Source: Falsiruegeria litorea R37 (GTDB lineage: Bacteria; Pseudomonadota; Alphaproteobacteria; Rhodobacterales; Rhodobacteraceae). Taken from it: DNA of 64,000 bases. The position numbers and the translations under genes were made by a program. The notes under the pieces are model-generated. The model made no database searches. It was given only the letters and a program-made list of their open reading frames with translations, and was not told the origin of the DNA. Where the stretch lies: contig NZ_FWFO01000001.1 of the NCBI RefSeq assembly GCF_900172225.1, forward strand, positions 868,001 through 932,000. The letters are read 5' to 3'. This document shows positions 16,710 to 24,478 of the stretch, piece by piece (the first letter of the stretch is position 1; the number at the start of each line of letters is the position of its first letter).

Positions 16710-18193
16710 TTGGCCCAACGATAGTTGGTGGCCGCCATCGGGTCGGGCTGGTTGTCGAACTGGGACACCTTGCGGGTTTCATCCGAGACAACCTCAGCCA
16801 CCGGTTTGATTTCCTCCATGTGACCGCCAAGCGTGCCATAGTCGCTGACCCGCATGGTGAATTCGATGGGGGCAACCAGGGCCGGGGTCGGGACGTAACC
16901 GAACGAGCCTGTAGGCATGTCCAGCACGTCCACCATCACGGTGATCCCGCCACCGGGCCAGACATAGGCCTCGGCCCCGCCGCAGGACACAAAGGTCAGA
17001 GAGTCCTTGACCGATTTGGTCAGGCGAACAGGGTTTTCGGTGACGCCGGCCCGCAAGCTGCCGCCCGCGCCGCCCATGAACAGAACCGAACAGACCGACG
17101 GTTCACAGTTCTCGGCGATCAAATCGGCGGATGCTTTTAGAGGGGCCGGAATGTCGACAGTCTGCGGTTTCAGGTCTGCGTCGAGCTCGAAATAGGCGTA
17201 TTGCTCACCGGTGGTCGAGACCATCAGCAGTTTCATGCCTTCTTTGGCGAATTTCGGGTTGAAGTCACCCAGGATCTTGAGCGGGTCTTCGATATCCGTG
17301 CCGCCCCATCCGGTGCCGGGTTCCGCCACCTGGAAGTATCGACCAGGTGTCGAGCGGCGACCGTTGATCTTGATGCCGGTTGCCTCGACATCCAGCAGCT
17401 TACCCGCCTGGTGCTCTGACAGAACGCCGGTGATGTGGTCATCGACCACAACCACGTCATCCACATGGTCGACCCACTGTTTGGCGAACATGCCGATGGT
17501 GGCCGAGCCGCAGCCGACGCGCATCAGTTTCTCTTCGACGCCGTTGATGATCGGGGCCTTGCCTGCCTCAACAACAACGGTGGTCTGATGCTCTTCTTCA
17601 CCGATCACCATCTCAACCGCTTCGCGGTTGCAGAGTTTCAGCAGCGCATCACAGGTGATCCGGCCTTCTTTCTTGGAACCACCAGTCAGGTGCTCAACAC
17701 CACCCAGAGACAACATCTTCGAGCCGTACTCGGACGTCATCACATGACCAATCGGTTCGCCATCGACATAGACCACATCGCGTTCGTGGCCGATGTGACG
17801 GTCAGTGTCGATCTTCACTTTCACACCGCAGTACGAGAAGATGCCTTCGGTTACGACGGTGACCATGTCGACGCCCTGCACCTCTTGGCTGACGATGAAC
17901 GGCGCGGGCTTGTAGTCGGGATATGTTGTGCCGGCGCCAACGGCAGTCACAAAGGGGCGATTGCCCTGCACGATGTTGCCATCCCAGTCATCGGGCCCTT
18001 GGCTGTCCTTCATGAAGGGGACCAGCTTGGCCTCGTCGGTGTTTTCGATGATGGTCAGCGCATCCAGGCGCACCAGATCGCCGCCGTGGTTGGCATAGCG
18101 GTCACAGGCGCCGGCCTTGCCGTCGGCGATGAAACACATCACCGGGCAGGCGTCGCAGCGGATTTTTTCGGGTTTGGCGCGGTCAGTTGCCAT
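16706..18193 (-). CDS. hnr: 6-hydroxynicotinate reductase-like iron-sulfur flavoprotein
   Basis: 495 aa; the ATG at 18191-18193 sits behind AAGGA. In E. barkeri this enzyme reduces 6-hydroxynicotinate to 1,4,5,6-tetrahydro-6-oxonicotinate and contains covalent flavin, one [2Fe-2S] and two [4Fe-4S] clusters. Here an N-terminal cluster motif is clear (C13, C16, C20, C30: CDACPVMC...GAC), and further Cys occur in SYCGVK, RITCDALLKLC, RVGCGSA and ENCEPSVC. No clean ApbE acceptor motif was found; the closest is DMPTGSF. It overlaps the hydroxylase gene by 11 bp. The assignment rests on similarity plus the enamidase, ferredoxin and hydroxylase context. Confidence 0.83.
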   Translation of the reverse strand: MATDRAKPEKIRCDACPVMCFIADGKAGACDRYANHGGDLVRLDALTIIENTDEAKLVPFMKDSQGPDDWDGNIVQGNRPFVTAVGAGTTYPDYKPAPFIVSQEVQGVDMVTVVTEGIFSYCGVKVKIDTDRHIGHERDVVYVDGEPIGHVMTSEYGSKMLSLGGVEHLTGGSKKEGRITCDALLKLCNREAVEMVIGEEEHQTTVVVEAGKAPIINGVEEKLMRVGCGSATIGMFAKQWVDHVDDVVVVDDHITGVLSEHQAGKLLDVEATGIKINGRRSTPGRYFQVAEPGTGWGGTDIEDPLKILGDFNPKFAKEGMKLLMVSTTGEQYAYFELDADLKPQTVDIPAPLKASADLIAENCEPSVCSVLFMGGAGGSLRAGVTENPVRLTKSVKDSLTFVSCGGAEAYVWPGGGITVMVDVLDMPTGSFGYVPTPALVAPIEFTMRVSDYGTLGGHMEEIKPVAEVVSDETRKVSQFDNQPDPMAATNYRWAK

Positions 18194-20930
18194 TGTTGTT
18201 GTCCTTGATTGCGGCACGGACGCGCGACGGGGTGGCGGGCACTTGGGTCAGCCGCACGCCGCTGGCGTCTTTGATTGCGTTCAAAATGGCCGGAGCGGTG
18301 GGGATCAGCACGTGTTCGCCCAACCCCTTGGCCCCATAGGGACCATGCGCATCCGGTTCTTCGATGATGTGGGTTTCGATCGGGGGAATGTCGCCAATGG
18401 TCGGGATCAGATAGTCATGCAGGTTTTCGGTCCGGCCCGGCAGGTATTCTTCCATCAGAGCCATGCCCAGACCCTGTGCGATGCCGCCCTGAACCTGCCC
18501 CTCGACCAGCATCGGGTTGATCGCCTTGCCGACATCATGGGCGGCCACAAATTTCAGCGGCTTGACGGTGCCCAGTTTGGTGTCGACCTCAACCACCACC
18601 AGATGCGCGGCATAGCCGAATTGGGCGTAAGGGATGCCCTGGCCGTTTTCGTCCAGCGGTTTGGTGGGCGGGTCATAGGTCTCTTCTGCGCGCAGGACAT
18701 AGCCCTCGGCGTCAGGGGACAGCGTGCTCAGGTCGATGACATGTTCGCTGCCCTGATCGGTGATCTTGATCTGACCGTTGCCGATGGTCAGCGTGGCGTC
18801 TTCGCTGGCGTTCACACGCGCCAGGATTTGCGCTCGCATCGCCTCGCCCGACAGGCGCGAGGCGCTGCCCGACACATAGGTCTGACGCGAGGCCGAGGTT
18901 TTGCCGGCATCCGGCGTCACATCCGTGTCCGCACCGATGATTTCAAGCTGAGCCACCGGAATGCCCAAGGCAGTGGCAAAAATCTGGCTGATGACGGTAT
19001 TTGCGCCCTGGCCGATATCCATCGCGCCCTGGTGCAGCACCACGGTGCCATCGGCGCGAACGCCGGATTTGATGGTCGAGGGATTTGGCAGCGAAGTGTT
19101 GCCGCAGCCGTACCAGCCGCCCGCAACGCCAACGCCGCGCTTTAGCGTGTCGTTGCTTGCGTTGAACGCCTCTGCGTCAGTGCGTTCGTCATTCCACGCG
19201 GTACGCAAGGCCTCAAAACACGGCTTGATCCCAACGCCTTGCTCGAAGACCTGACCACAGACGGTCGGGACATTGTTCTCAAGCGAGTTGTTGATGCGGA
19301 AATCCAGCCGGTCGATGCCAAGCTTATCCGCCAACTCGTCAAACAGGCTTTCCTGCGCGATGGCCGATTGGGGCACGCCAAAGCCTCGGAAGGCACCTGA
19401 CGAAGGGCAGTTCGTGTGGATGCCTTTGGATTCAGCTCGGTAGTCGGTGATTTGATAAGGGCCGGATGCGTGGACCGGAACCCGGTTCGCGACAGTCGGA
19501 CCCCAGCTGGCATAAGCGCCGGTGTTGAAGTAGCCGAAGAAGTCGAAGCCTTTGATCTTGCCATCCTTCGTGGCGCCAATCTTGAGCGTGATCTCGGACG
19601 GGTGCCGCTTGGTGGTCGACTGCATCGACTCGGTGCGCGAATAACAGATGCGCACGGGCTTGCCCGTCTTGAGCGCGCCAAGCGCCAGGTAGGGCTGCAC
19701 CGAAATATCGAGTTTGGACCCGAACCCACCGCCAACACCGGTCGGAATGATGCGGATCTGATCGCGAGGCATGCCCAGAATGATCTCCATCGAATCGAGA
19801 TCCATGACCGGAGCCTGGGTACAGGCGTGGATTTCAACGCGGCCATTCACCACCTCGGCAAAGCCTGCTTCCGGCTCGATGTAGCCGTGCTCGACAAATC
19901 CGCTGCGGAAGCTGCCTTCGACGGTGAGGTCGGCCTCGGCAATTGCCGCCTTGGCGTCGCCGCACTGGACAAAGCCCCCGCACATGACATTGCCGTCACG
20001 GCCTTCGTGCAGTTGCGCCGCCTCTGGCGCCATTGCCGCATGTACGTCCTGAGCGGCAGGGCGCTCGTCCCATTCGACTGGGAACGTATTTGGGTCAAAG
20101 TCACGGGCAAATTCAGGGGTGGCAACGATGGCAGCCACGGCTTCGCCCCGGAAGCGCGCCTCTTCTTCGGCAAAGACGGGTTGATCCATGAAGGCCGGGA
20201 TAACGCCAAACAGGTTGCGGCCTGGAACGTCAGCGGCAGTCAAAACAGCTTCCACGCCTGTGACTTCAGCAAATGCGTCCAAATCCCCAAAGGTGAACCC
20301 TGCGCGTGGGAAGGGCGAGCGGATCACAACCACTTCGAGCGTGCCAGCAGGGGCGACGTCATCGCCAAAGGCCTCTGTGCCCTGCACTTTGCCCAGACCG
20401 TCGAGGCGGCGGATGCCTTCGCCTGCATGACCTTCGGCCTGCATGGGCACCTCGGCCTGACCCACGGCGACAACGGCGTCGATGATCTTGCGGTAGCCGG
20501 TGCAGCGGCAGAGCACGCCCCCAAGGGCGTCCTGCACCTGCTCTTCGTCCGGAGCATCTGTGTCGCGCAGCAAGGCGACAGCAGCGGTCATCATGCCGGG
20601 TGTACAGATCCCACACTGTGCCGCGCCAAAATTCTGAAAGCTTTCGGACAGACGCTGCGTGATCTCATCCTCGCGCGCCAAACCGCCCAGGGTTTCGACG
20701 GCCCGGCCAGCCGCCTGTTGCGCGGGCATCAAACAGGCGCACACGGGATCGCCATCGACCAAGACAGTGCAGGCCCCGCAGTCGCCCGCGTTGCAGCCGA
20801 TCTTGACGTCGCGGGCCCCAAGGCGTTCGCGCAGGGTCTCAGAAAGACGTTCCCCGGCAACGGGCGTTGTGCTGACGTGATCGCCGTTGAGGATGAAATC
20901 AGCGACGGTTTCGCTCACGCGCTTATCCAT
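18183..20930 (-). CDS. Xanthine-dehydrogenase-family hydroxylase, fused [2Fe-2S]-Mo subunit (nicotinate dehydrogenase-like)
   Basis: 915 aa from ATG 20928-20930. Residues 1-160 carry two [2Fe-2S] motifs (GCNAGDCGACTVLVDG...C and QCGICTPGMM...LCRCTGYRK). The rest is the molybdopterin domain, with GVGGGFGSKLD, GAFRGFGVPQS and the catalytic-Glu segment GAKGLGEHV. The family hydroxylates aromatic N-heterocycles with water-derived oxygen. With HNR downstream, nicotinate to 6-hydroxynicotinate is the expected reaction. FeS and Mo parts are usually separate chains; here they are fused, with only the FAD subunit separate. No XdhC-type Mo-insertion gene lies in the window. Confidence 0.9.
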   Translation of the reverse strand: MDKRVSETVADFILNGDHVSTTPVAGERLSETLRERLGARDVKIGCNAGDCGACTVLVDGDPVCACLMPAQQAAGRAVETLGGLAREDEITQRLSESFQNFGAAQCGICTPGMMTAAVALLRDTDAPDEEQVQDALGGVLCRCTGYRKIIDAVVAVGQAEVPMQAEGHAGEGIRRLDGLGKVQGTEAFGDDVAPAGTLEVVVIRSPFPRAGFTFGDLDAFAEVTGVEAVLTAADVPGRNLFGVIPAFMDQPVFAEEEARFRGEAVAAIVATPEFARDFDPNTFPVEWDERPAAQDVHAAMAPEAAQLHEGRDGNVMCGGFVQCGDAKAAIAEADLTVEGSFRSGFVEHGYIEPEAGFAEVVNGRVEIHACTQAPVMDLDSMEIILGMPRDQIRIIPTGVGGGFGSKLDISVQPYLALGALKTGKPVRICYSRTESMQSTTKRHPSEITLKIGATKDGKIKGFDFFGYFNTGAYASWGPTVANRVPVHASGPYQITDYRAESKGIHTNCPSSGAFRGFGVPQSAIAQESLFDELADKLGIDRLDFRINNSLENNVPTVCGQVFEQGVGIKPCFEALRTAWNDERTDAEAFNASNDTLKRGVGVAGGWYGCGNTSLPNPSTIKSGVRADGTVVLHQGAMDIGQGANTVISQIFATALGIPVAQLEIIGADTDVTPDAGKTSASRQTYVSGSASRLSGEAMRAQILARVNASEDATLTIGNGQIKITDQGSEHVIDLSTLSPDAEGYVLRAEETYDPPTKPLDENGQGIPYAQFGYAAHLVVVEVDTKLGTVKPLKFVAAHDVGKAINPMLVEGQVQGGIAQGLGMALMEEYLPGRTENLHDYLIPTIGDIPPIETHIIEEPDAHGPYGAKGLGEHVLIPTAPAILNAIKDASGVRLTQVPATPSRVRAAIKDNNNGN

Positions 20931-21786
20931 TCTCGCCTCCTGCCTGTATGATTGCCCGCAGGCATTGTTCCGCAACCGCATCCAGACGGTATTCGCCACT
21001 GCCGCGTACATCGTCGATGGGCGACAGCGGGGTGAGATGCGCCTCGGTCACCTCAATTTGATCCAGCGTTTTGCCGATCAGGTCGGATTCCAACCCGGTC
21101 AGGCGCTGTGCGACGGGCGAGCATGCCCCAACAGCAACGCGAGCGTGATCGATGCGTCCCTCATCGTCCAGACCAACCACGGCTGCAGTCATCGTGATCG
21201 AGATCACCAAGTAGCGGCGTGAGCCGAGCTTCTCGAAAGCGCCCTGCGCATGCGCAGGCGGTTCCGGCAACAGAATTGCGGTGACAAGTTCGTCGTCGAG
21301 CAGGTCTGTCTTGCGGACACCGGTGATGAAATCGGACAGATCGATCGTGCGCGTGCCGCGAGCCGAGCCGATTTCAACCTGCGCATCCAGCGTCAGCAGA
21401 GGGGGTACACCGTCAGCGGCAGGGGAGGCGTTGCAGAGGTTGCCTGCGACAGTGCCTGCGTTCTGAATTTGCAAGCTTCCCACTTCGCGCGCAGCGGCTT
21501 GCAGGCCCGCAAAGGAAGAGGGCAGATCAGTGCGAAAGATCTCACTCCACCGGGTCGCGGCACCAATGCGCCAGCCATCCGTTCCCTGGGTGATACCGGA
21601 CAGGCCCGCGATGCGGGTCACGTCGAGAAGATCAGATTTAAGCGGTCCTTGTGGACGCGCCGGATAAAAGTCGGTCCCCCCTGCAACGATATCGACATTG
21701 CGCGCGCTGAGGCGGTCAAATGCATCGTCCAAGGTCGTGGGCGAAAAGTAGTCCAAGGTGCGAGTTCCCGGTTGGAAGCGTGCCAT
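20923..21786 (-). CDS. FAD-binding subunit of xanthine-dehydrogenase-family hydroxylase
   Basis: 287 aa, CO-dehydrogenase medium-subunit fold. FAD-binding motifs are VAGGTDFYP near residue 35 and AGTVAGNLCNASPAAD near residue 105. It passes electrons from the Fe-S centres of the 915-aa subunit to the terminal acceptor. It is the first gene of the coupled six-gene operon and overlaps the next by 8 bp. No ribosome-binding site precedes the ATG and a cluster operator copy lies 5 bp upstream, so the transcript may be leaderless. Confidence 0.92.
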   Translation of the reverse strand: MARFQPGTRTLDYFSPTTLDDAFDRLSARNVDIVAGGTDFYPARPQGPLKSDLLDVTRIAGLSGITQGTDGWRIGAATRWSEIFRTDLPSSFAGLQAAAREVGSLQIQNAGTVAGNLCNASPAADGVPPLLTLDAQVEIGSARGTRTIDLSDFITGVRKTDLLDDELVTAILLPEPPAHAQGAFEKLGSRRYLVISITMTAAVVGLDDEGRIDHARVAVGACSPVAQRLTGLESDLIGKTLDQIEVTEAHLTPLSPIDDVRGSGEYRLDAVAEQCLRAIIQAGGENG

Positions 21787-21790
21787 TGTT

Positions 21791-21805
21791 GTTTGTATGC
21801 TAATG
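21791..21805. promoter_or_regulatory. Cluster operator motif, copy 4 (before the hydroxylase operon)
   Basis: On the minus strand this reads CATTAGCATACAAAC, ending 4 bp from the ATG of the FAD subunit. It is the copy closest to the consensus. A bound repressor here would sit at the promoter or transcription start. Confidence 0.6.
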
Positions 21806-22076
21806 ATATTGCTGGATTCGGAAATTTGTCAACGTAAAGTTTGAACATGTTACGGGATTGAATTTATTCGAGGATTCCGGGTGTTGAGGTTGTGGGGGCC
21901 AGTTTGCCTTACGCGGGCATTCGGGGTTTCAGGGGGGATTGCGGAAAATTGTCAGACTCGATTGTCGACGACTCGGTAACTTTTTCCTCAGCTCAAAGTT
22001 GAAGGTTGCCAAACTGAATTTTGGACCGTTAATTTGTCAAAAAAGATCGTTGACACACAAACGATTATTTTCAACA

Positions 22077-22094
22077 GTGGTGAACGATCACTAA
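22077..22094. promoter_or_regulatory. TetR-type palindrome, copy 1 (before the second liv operon)
   Basis: GTGGTGAACGATCACTAA matches the palindrome TTAGTGAACGTTCACTAA at about 15 of 18 positions. It lies 76 bp before the binding-protein gene. It is the least conserved of the five copies (see 29046, 29146, 47647, 50698). Confidence 0.5.
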
Positions 22095-22170
22095 CAAAAA
22101 AGTTGGCACGATCAAGCGAATGGGCGCCTATCCGTCCAGGAGCAAAACCAAACCCTTAGGGAGGGAACAA

Positions 22171-23418
22171 ATGAATAAGTTCAAGTCGTTGCTGGTCGGT
22201 GCGGTTGTCGCCGGTTTGGCTGCAACATCGGCCATGGCGCAGGAGAAAGTCCGAATCGCCTTTATCGACCCATTGTCGGGGCCGTTTGCGTCGACGGGCA
22301 ACCAGGGCCTGTCGATCTATCGTCACTCGGTTGACGAACTGGTCAACAAGAAGGGCGCCCTGCTGAATGGCGCGGCCGAGTTCGAGATCGTACCGTTCGA
22401 CAACAAGATCAGTGCCAAGGAATCCCTGATCCAGCTGCAGGTCGCCATCGACCAAGGCATTCGTTTCATCGCACAGGGTGCATCGTCGGGCGTTGCCAAC
22501 GCGCTGACCGATGCCATCAAAAAGCACAACAAGCGCAACCCCGACAGCCAGGTCATCTTCCTGAACCACTCGGCGGTTGATCCGGCGCTGACCAACGACA
22601 AGTGCAACTTCTGGCACTTCCGTTTTGACGCCAACGCCGACATCAAGATGGATGCGCTGACCGACGACATCGCGGCCAATCAGGACATCAAAAAGGTCTA
22701 CATCATCGGCCAGGACTATTCGTTCGGCAAAGCGGTTGCGGCCGCCGCTGTTCGTTTCTTGGGTGAAAAGCGCCCCGACATCGAAATCGTCGGCAACGAG
22801 CTGCACCCGATTGGCAAGGTCAAAGACTTCACGCCTTACGCGCGCAAAGTTATTGCAAGCGAAGCGGACGCCGTAATCACCGGCAACTGGGGCGGTGACA
22901 TGGTTGGTCTGGGCAAGGCCGTCATGGGTGCAGGCTTTACCAAGCCGATCTACACCTACTATGGCGCCACCTCGGGCATCACTGCGAACTTTGGTGATCA
23001 GGGCGACGGCATCGTCAAGCTGGCCGGTGCCGGTCAGATCAACCCGCCGCTGTCGGCAGACGCCGAAGCGTTCACTGCGTCCTACTACGAGAAGTTCCCG
23101 GAGCTCGACCTGGGCCAGCCGCAGATGGCAAACGTTGCTCCGATGCTGGCCGCGGCCATCAACGAAGTAGGCAATGCCGATGACGTAAAAGCGATCGCCT
23201 ACGCTCTGGAAGGCATGGAGCACGACGGCATCCTGACCGGTAAGACCGTGATGCGCGAAAGCGATCACCAGGCGATCCAGACTGTGACCGTTCAAGGCCA
23301 GGCCAAAGATGGTTTGACCTTCGATTATGACAACTCGGGCCACGGCATGATTGCCGAGACCGTCGTCGAGCTGGCCTCGGCAGATGCGCCAACCACCTGC
23401 AAGATGAAACGCCCGTAA
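22171..23418 (+). CDS. ABC transporter substrate-binding protein (LivJ/K type)
   Basis: 415 aa from ATG 22171 behind AGGGAGGG; the in-frame upstream extension is unsupported. The signal peptide ends at TSAMA-Q (about residue 24). The mature start is VRIAFIDPLSGPFASTGNQG, typical of branched-chain-type binding proteins. It is first gene of a complete five-gene transporter (22171-27228) placed under a TetR-type palindrome. The ligand is unknown; linkage to the LLM/amidase/CoA operon suggests it feeds that pathway. Confidence 0.93.
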   Translation: MNKFKSLLVGAVVAGLAATSAMAQEKVRIAFIDPLSGPFASTGNQGLSIYRHSVDELVNKKGALLNGAAEFEIVPFDNKISAKESLIQLQVAIDQGIRFIAQGASSGVANALTDAIKKHNKRNPDSQVIFLNHSAVDPALTNDKCNFWHFRFDANADIKMDALTDDIAANQDIKKVYIIGQDYSFGKAVAAAAVRFLGEKRPDIEIVGNELHPIGKVKDFTPYARKVIASEADAVITGNWGGDMVGLGKAVMGAGFTKPIYTYYGATSGITANFGDQGDGIVKLAGAGQINPPLSADAEAFTASYYEKFPELDLGQPQMANVAPMLAAAINEVGNADDVKAIAYALEGMEHDGILTGKTVMRESDHQAIQTVTVQGQAKDGLTFDYDNSGHGMIAETVVELASADAPTTCKMKRP

Positions 23419-23449
23419 CGTTTCGTCACTGCATTAAAGGTTGCCAGAC

Positions 23450-23478
23450 TGTCCCGTCAGGGGTTTCCTGACGGGACA
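23450..23478 (+). other. Intercistronic 12-bp hairpin after the binding-protein gene
   Basis: TGTCCCGTCAGG and its exact complement flank a 5-bp loop. There is no T-run. It parallels the hairpin at 13322-13355 and is probably an mRNA stabiliser giving excess binding protein. Confidence 0.6.
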
Positions 23479-23521
23479 AGACCAAGAAAAAACCGAAATT
23501 CTCATCAGGGAGCCGACAACG

Positions 23522-24478
23522 ATGGCATTGTTCCTCGTTAATATTTTGGATGGCCTGGTTACGGGGTTGCTGCTGTTCATGCTGTGCAGCGGCCTTACAC
23601 TCATCTTTTCGATGATGGGTGTTCTGAACTTTGCCCACGCCAGTTTCTATATGTTGGGGGCGTATTTCGCTTACCAAATCAGCACAATAACCGGGTTTTG
23701 GCTGGGCCTTCTGGTCGCCCCGGTCATCGTCGGCGTCTTTGGGGCGCTCATCGAGCGATACGGGCTGAGGCGCGTTCACAAATACGGCCATGTGCCCGAA
23801 TTGATCTTTACCTTTGGTCTGGCGCTGCTGATCGAAGAAGTGGTTCAGTTCTTCTGGGGCAAGAGCCAGATGGCTTACTCCGAGCCCGAGGCGCTGAACT
23901 TTGCCGCCTTTGCCATCGCTGGAAACTCTTTCCCTGCGTACAAAGTCTTCATGATCTTTGTTGCGATGGGGCTGTTCTTGACGTTGCTGTACATCCTGAC
24001 CAAGACCCGCATCGGGATGACCATTCAGGCTGCGCTCAGCTATCCCGAAACGGTGCAGAACCTGGGGCACAACGTGCCTTTGGTGTTCATGGGCGTCTTT
24101 GGCGTGGGCACTGCGATGGCGGGTCTGGCGGGCGTGATCGCAGGGCCGGTTCTGGGCACATTCCCCGGCATGGCGGTTCAGCTGGGCTCGATCGTTTTCG
24201 TAACCATCGTCATCGGCGGCCTTGGCTCGCTTTGGGGCGCGCTTGTTGCTTCGCTGATCATCGGCTGGCTACAAACTTTCGCCGCTGCCTACAACGTCGC
24301 GATGGAGGACATCCTGACCGCCATCGGCTTTACCAAACCTGAAAACATCTGGGATCATCCGCTGCAGGATCTGTGGACCCTGACCCTGCCGCAGATCGGG
24401 CCGATCCTGCCGTATCTGCTGATGGTCTTTGTCCTTGTGCTGCGTCCACAGGGTCTGATGGGGAAACGTGAGACATGA
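23522..24478 (+). CDS. livH: ABC transporter permease (LivH-like)
   Basis: 318 aa from ATG 23522 behind CAGGGAG. About eight membrane segments; LivH landmarks are GLTLIFSMMGVLNFAHASFYM (in part) and VTIVIGGLGSLWGAL. Its stop overlaps the next start by ATGA. It forms the inner-membrane channel with the LivM-like subunit. Confidence 0.93.
   Translation: MALFLVNILDGLVTGLLLFMLCSGLTLIFSMMGVLNFAHASFYMLGAYFAYQISTITGFWLGLLVAPVIVGVFGALIERYGLRRVHKYGHVPELIFTFGLALLIEEVVQFFWGKSQMAYSEPEALNFAAFAIAGNSFPAYKVFMIFVAMGLFLTLLYILTKTRIGMTIQAALSYPETVQNLGHNVPLVFMGVFGVGTAMAGLAGVIAGPVLGTFPGMAVQLGSIVFVTIVIGGLGSLWGALVASLIIGWLQTFAAAYNVAMEDILTAIGFTKPENIWDHPLQDLWTLTLPQIGPILPYLLMVFVLVLRPQGLMGKRET

Larger units (their letters stand above)
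21787..22170. other. Divergent intergenic region between the two catabolic clusters
   Basis: 384 bp, AT-richer than its neighbours. It carries the MarR-cluster motif at its left end and the TetR-type palindrome at 22077-22094. A TTGACA hexamer at 22050-22055 may be a -35 element for the liv operon. No gene seen. Confidence 0.65.

Noticed and set aside
16706-18193. ApbE flavinylation motif in HNR
   Set aside because: A D-x-x-S/T-G-A-T pattern was sought; DMPTGSF and GAGTT are only partial, so no attachment residue is claimed.
19416-20951. 511-codon open frame opposite the hydroxylase gene
   Set aside because: Antisense shadow of an intact molybdenum hydroxylase; no family motifs, no ribosome-binding site.
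14691-21786. Purine (xanthine) or barbiturate catabolism for the hydroxylase operon
   Set aside because: No uricase, allantoin, barbiturase or ureide genes; the HNR and enamidase homologues point to pyridine carboxylates.
22050-22070. Fifth copy of the MarR-cluster motif (ACACACAAACGATTA before the liv operon)
   Set aside because: It shares only the CACAAACGA half and lacks the CATTAG half; more probably part of a promoter.
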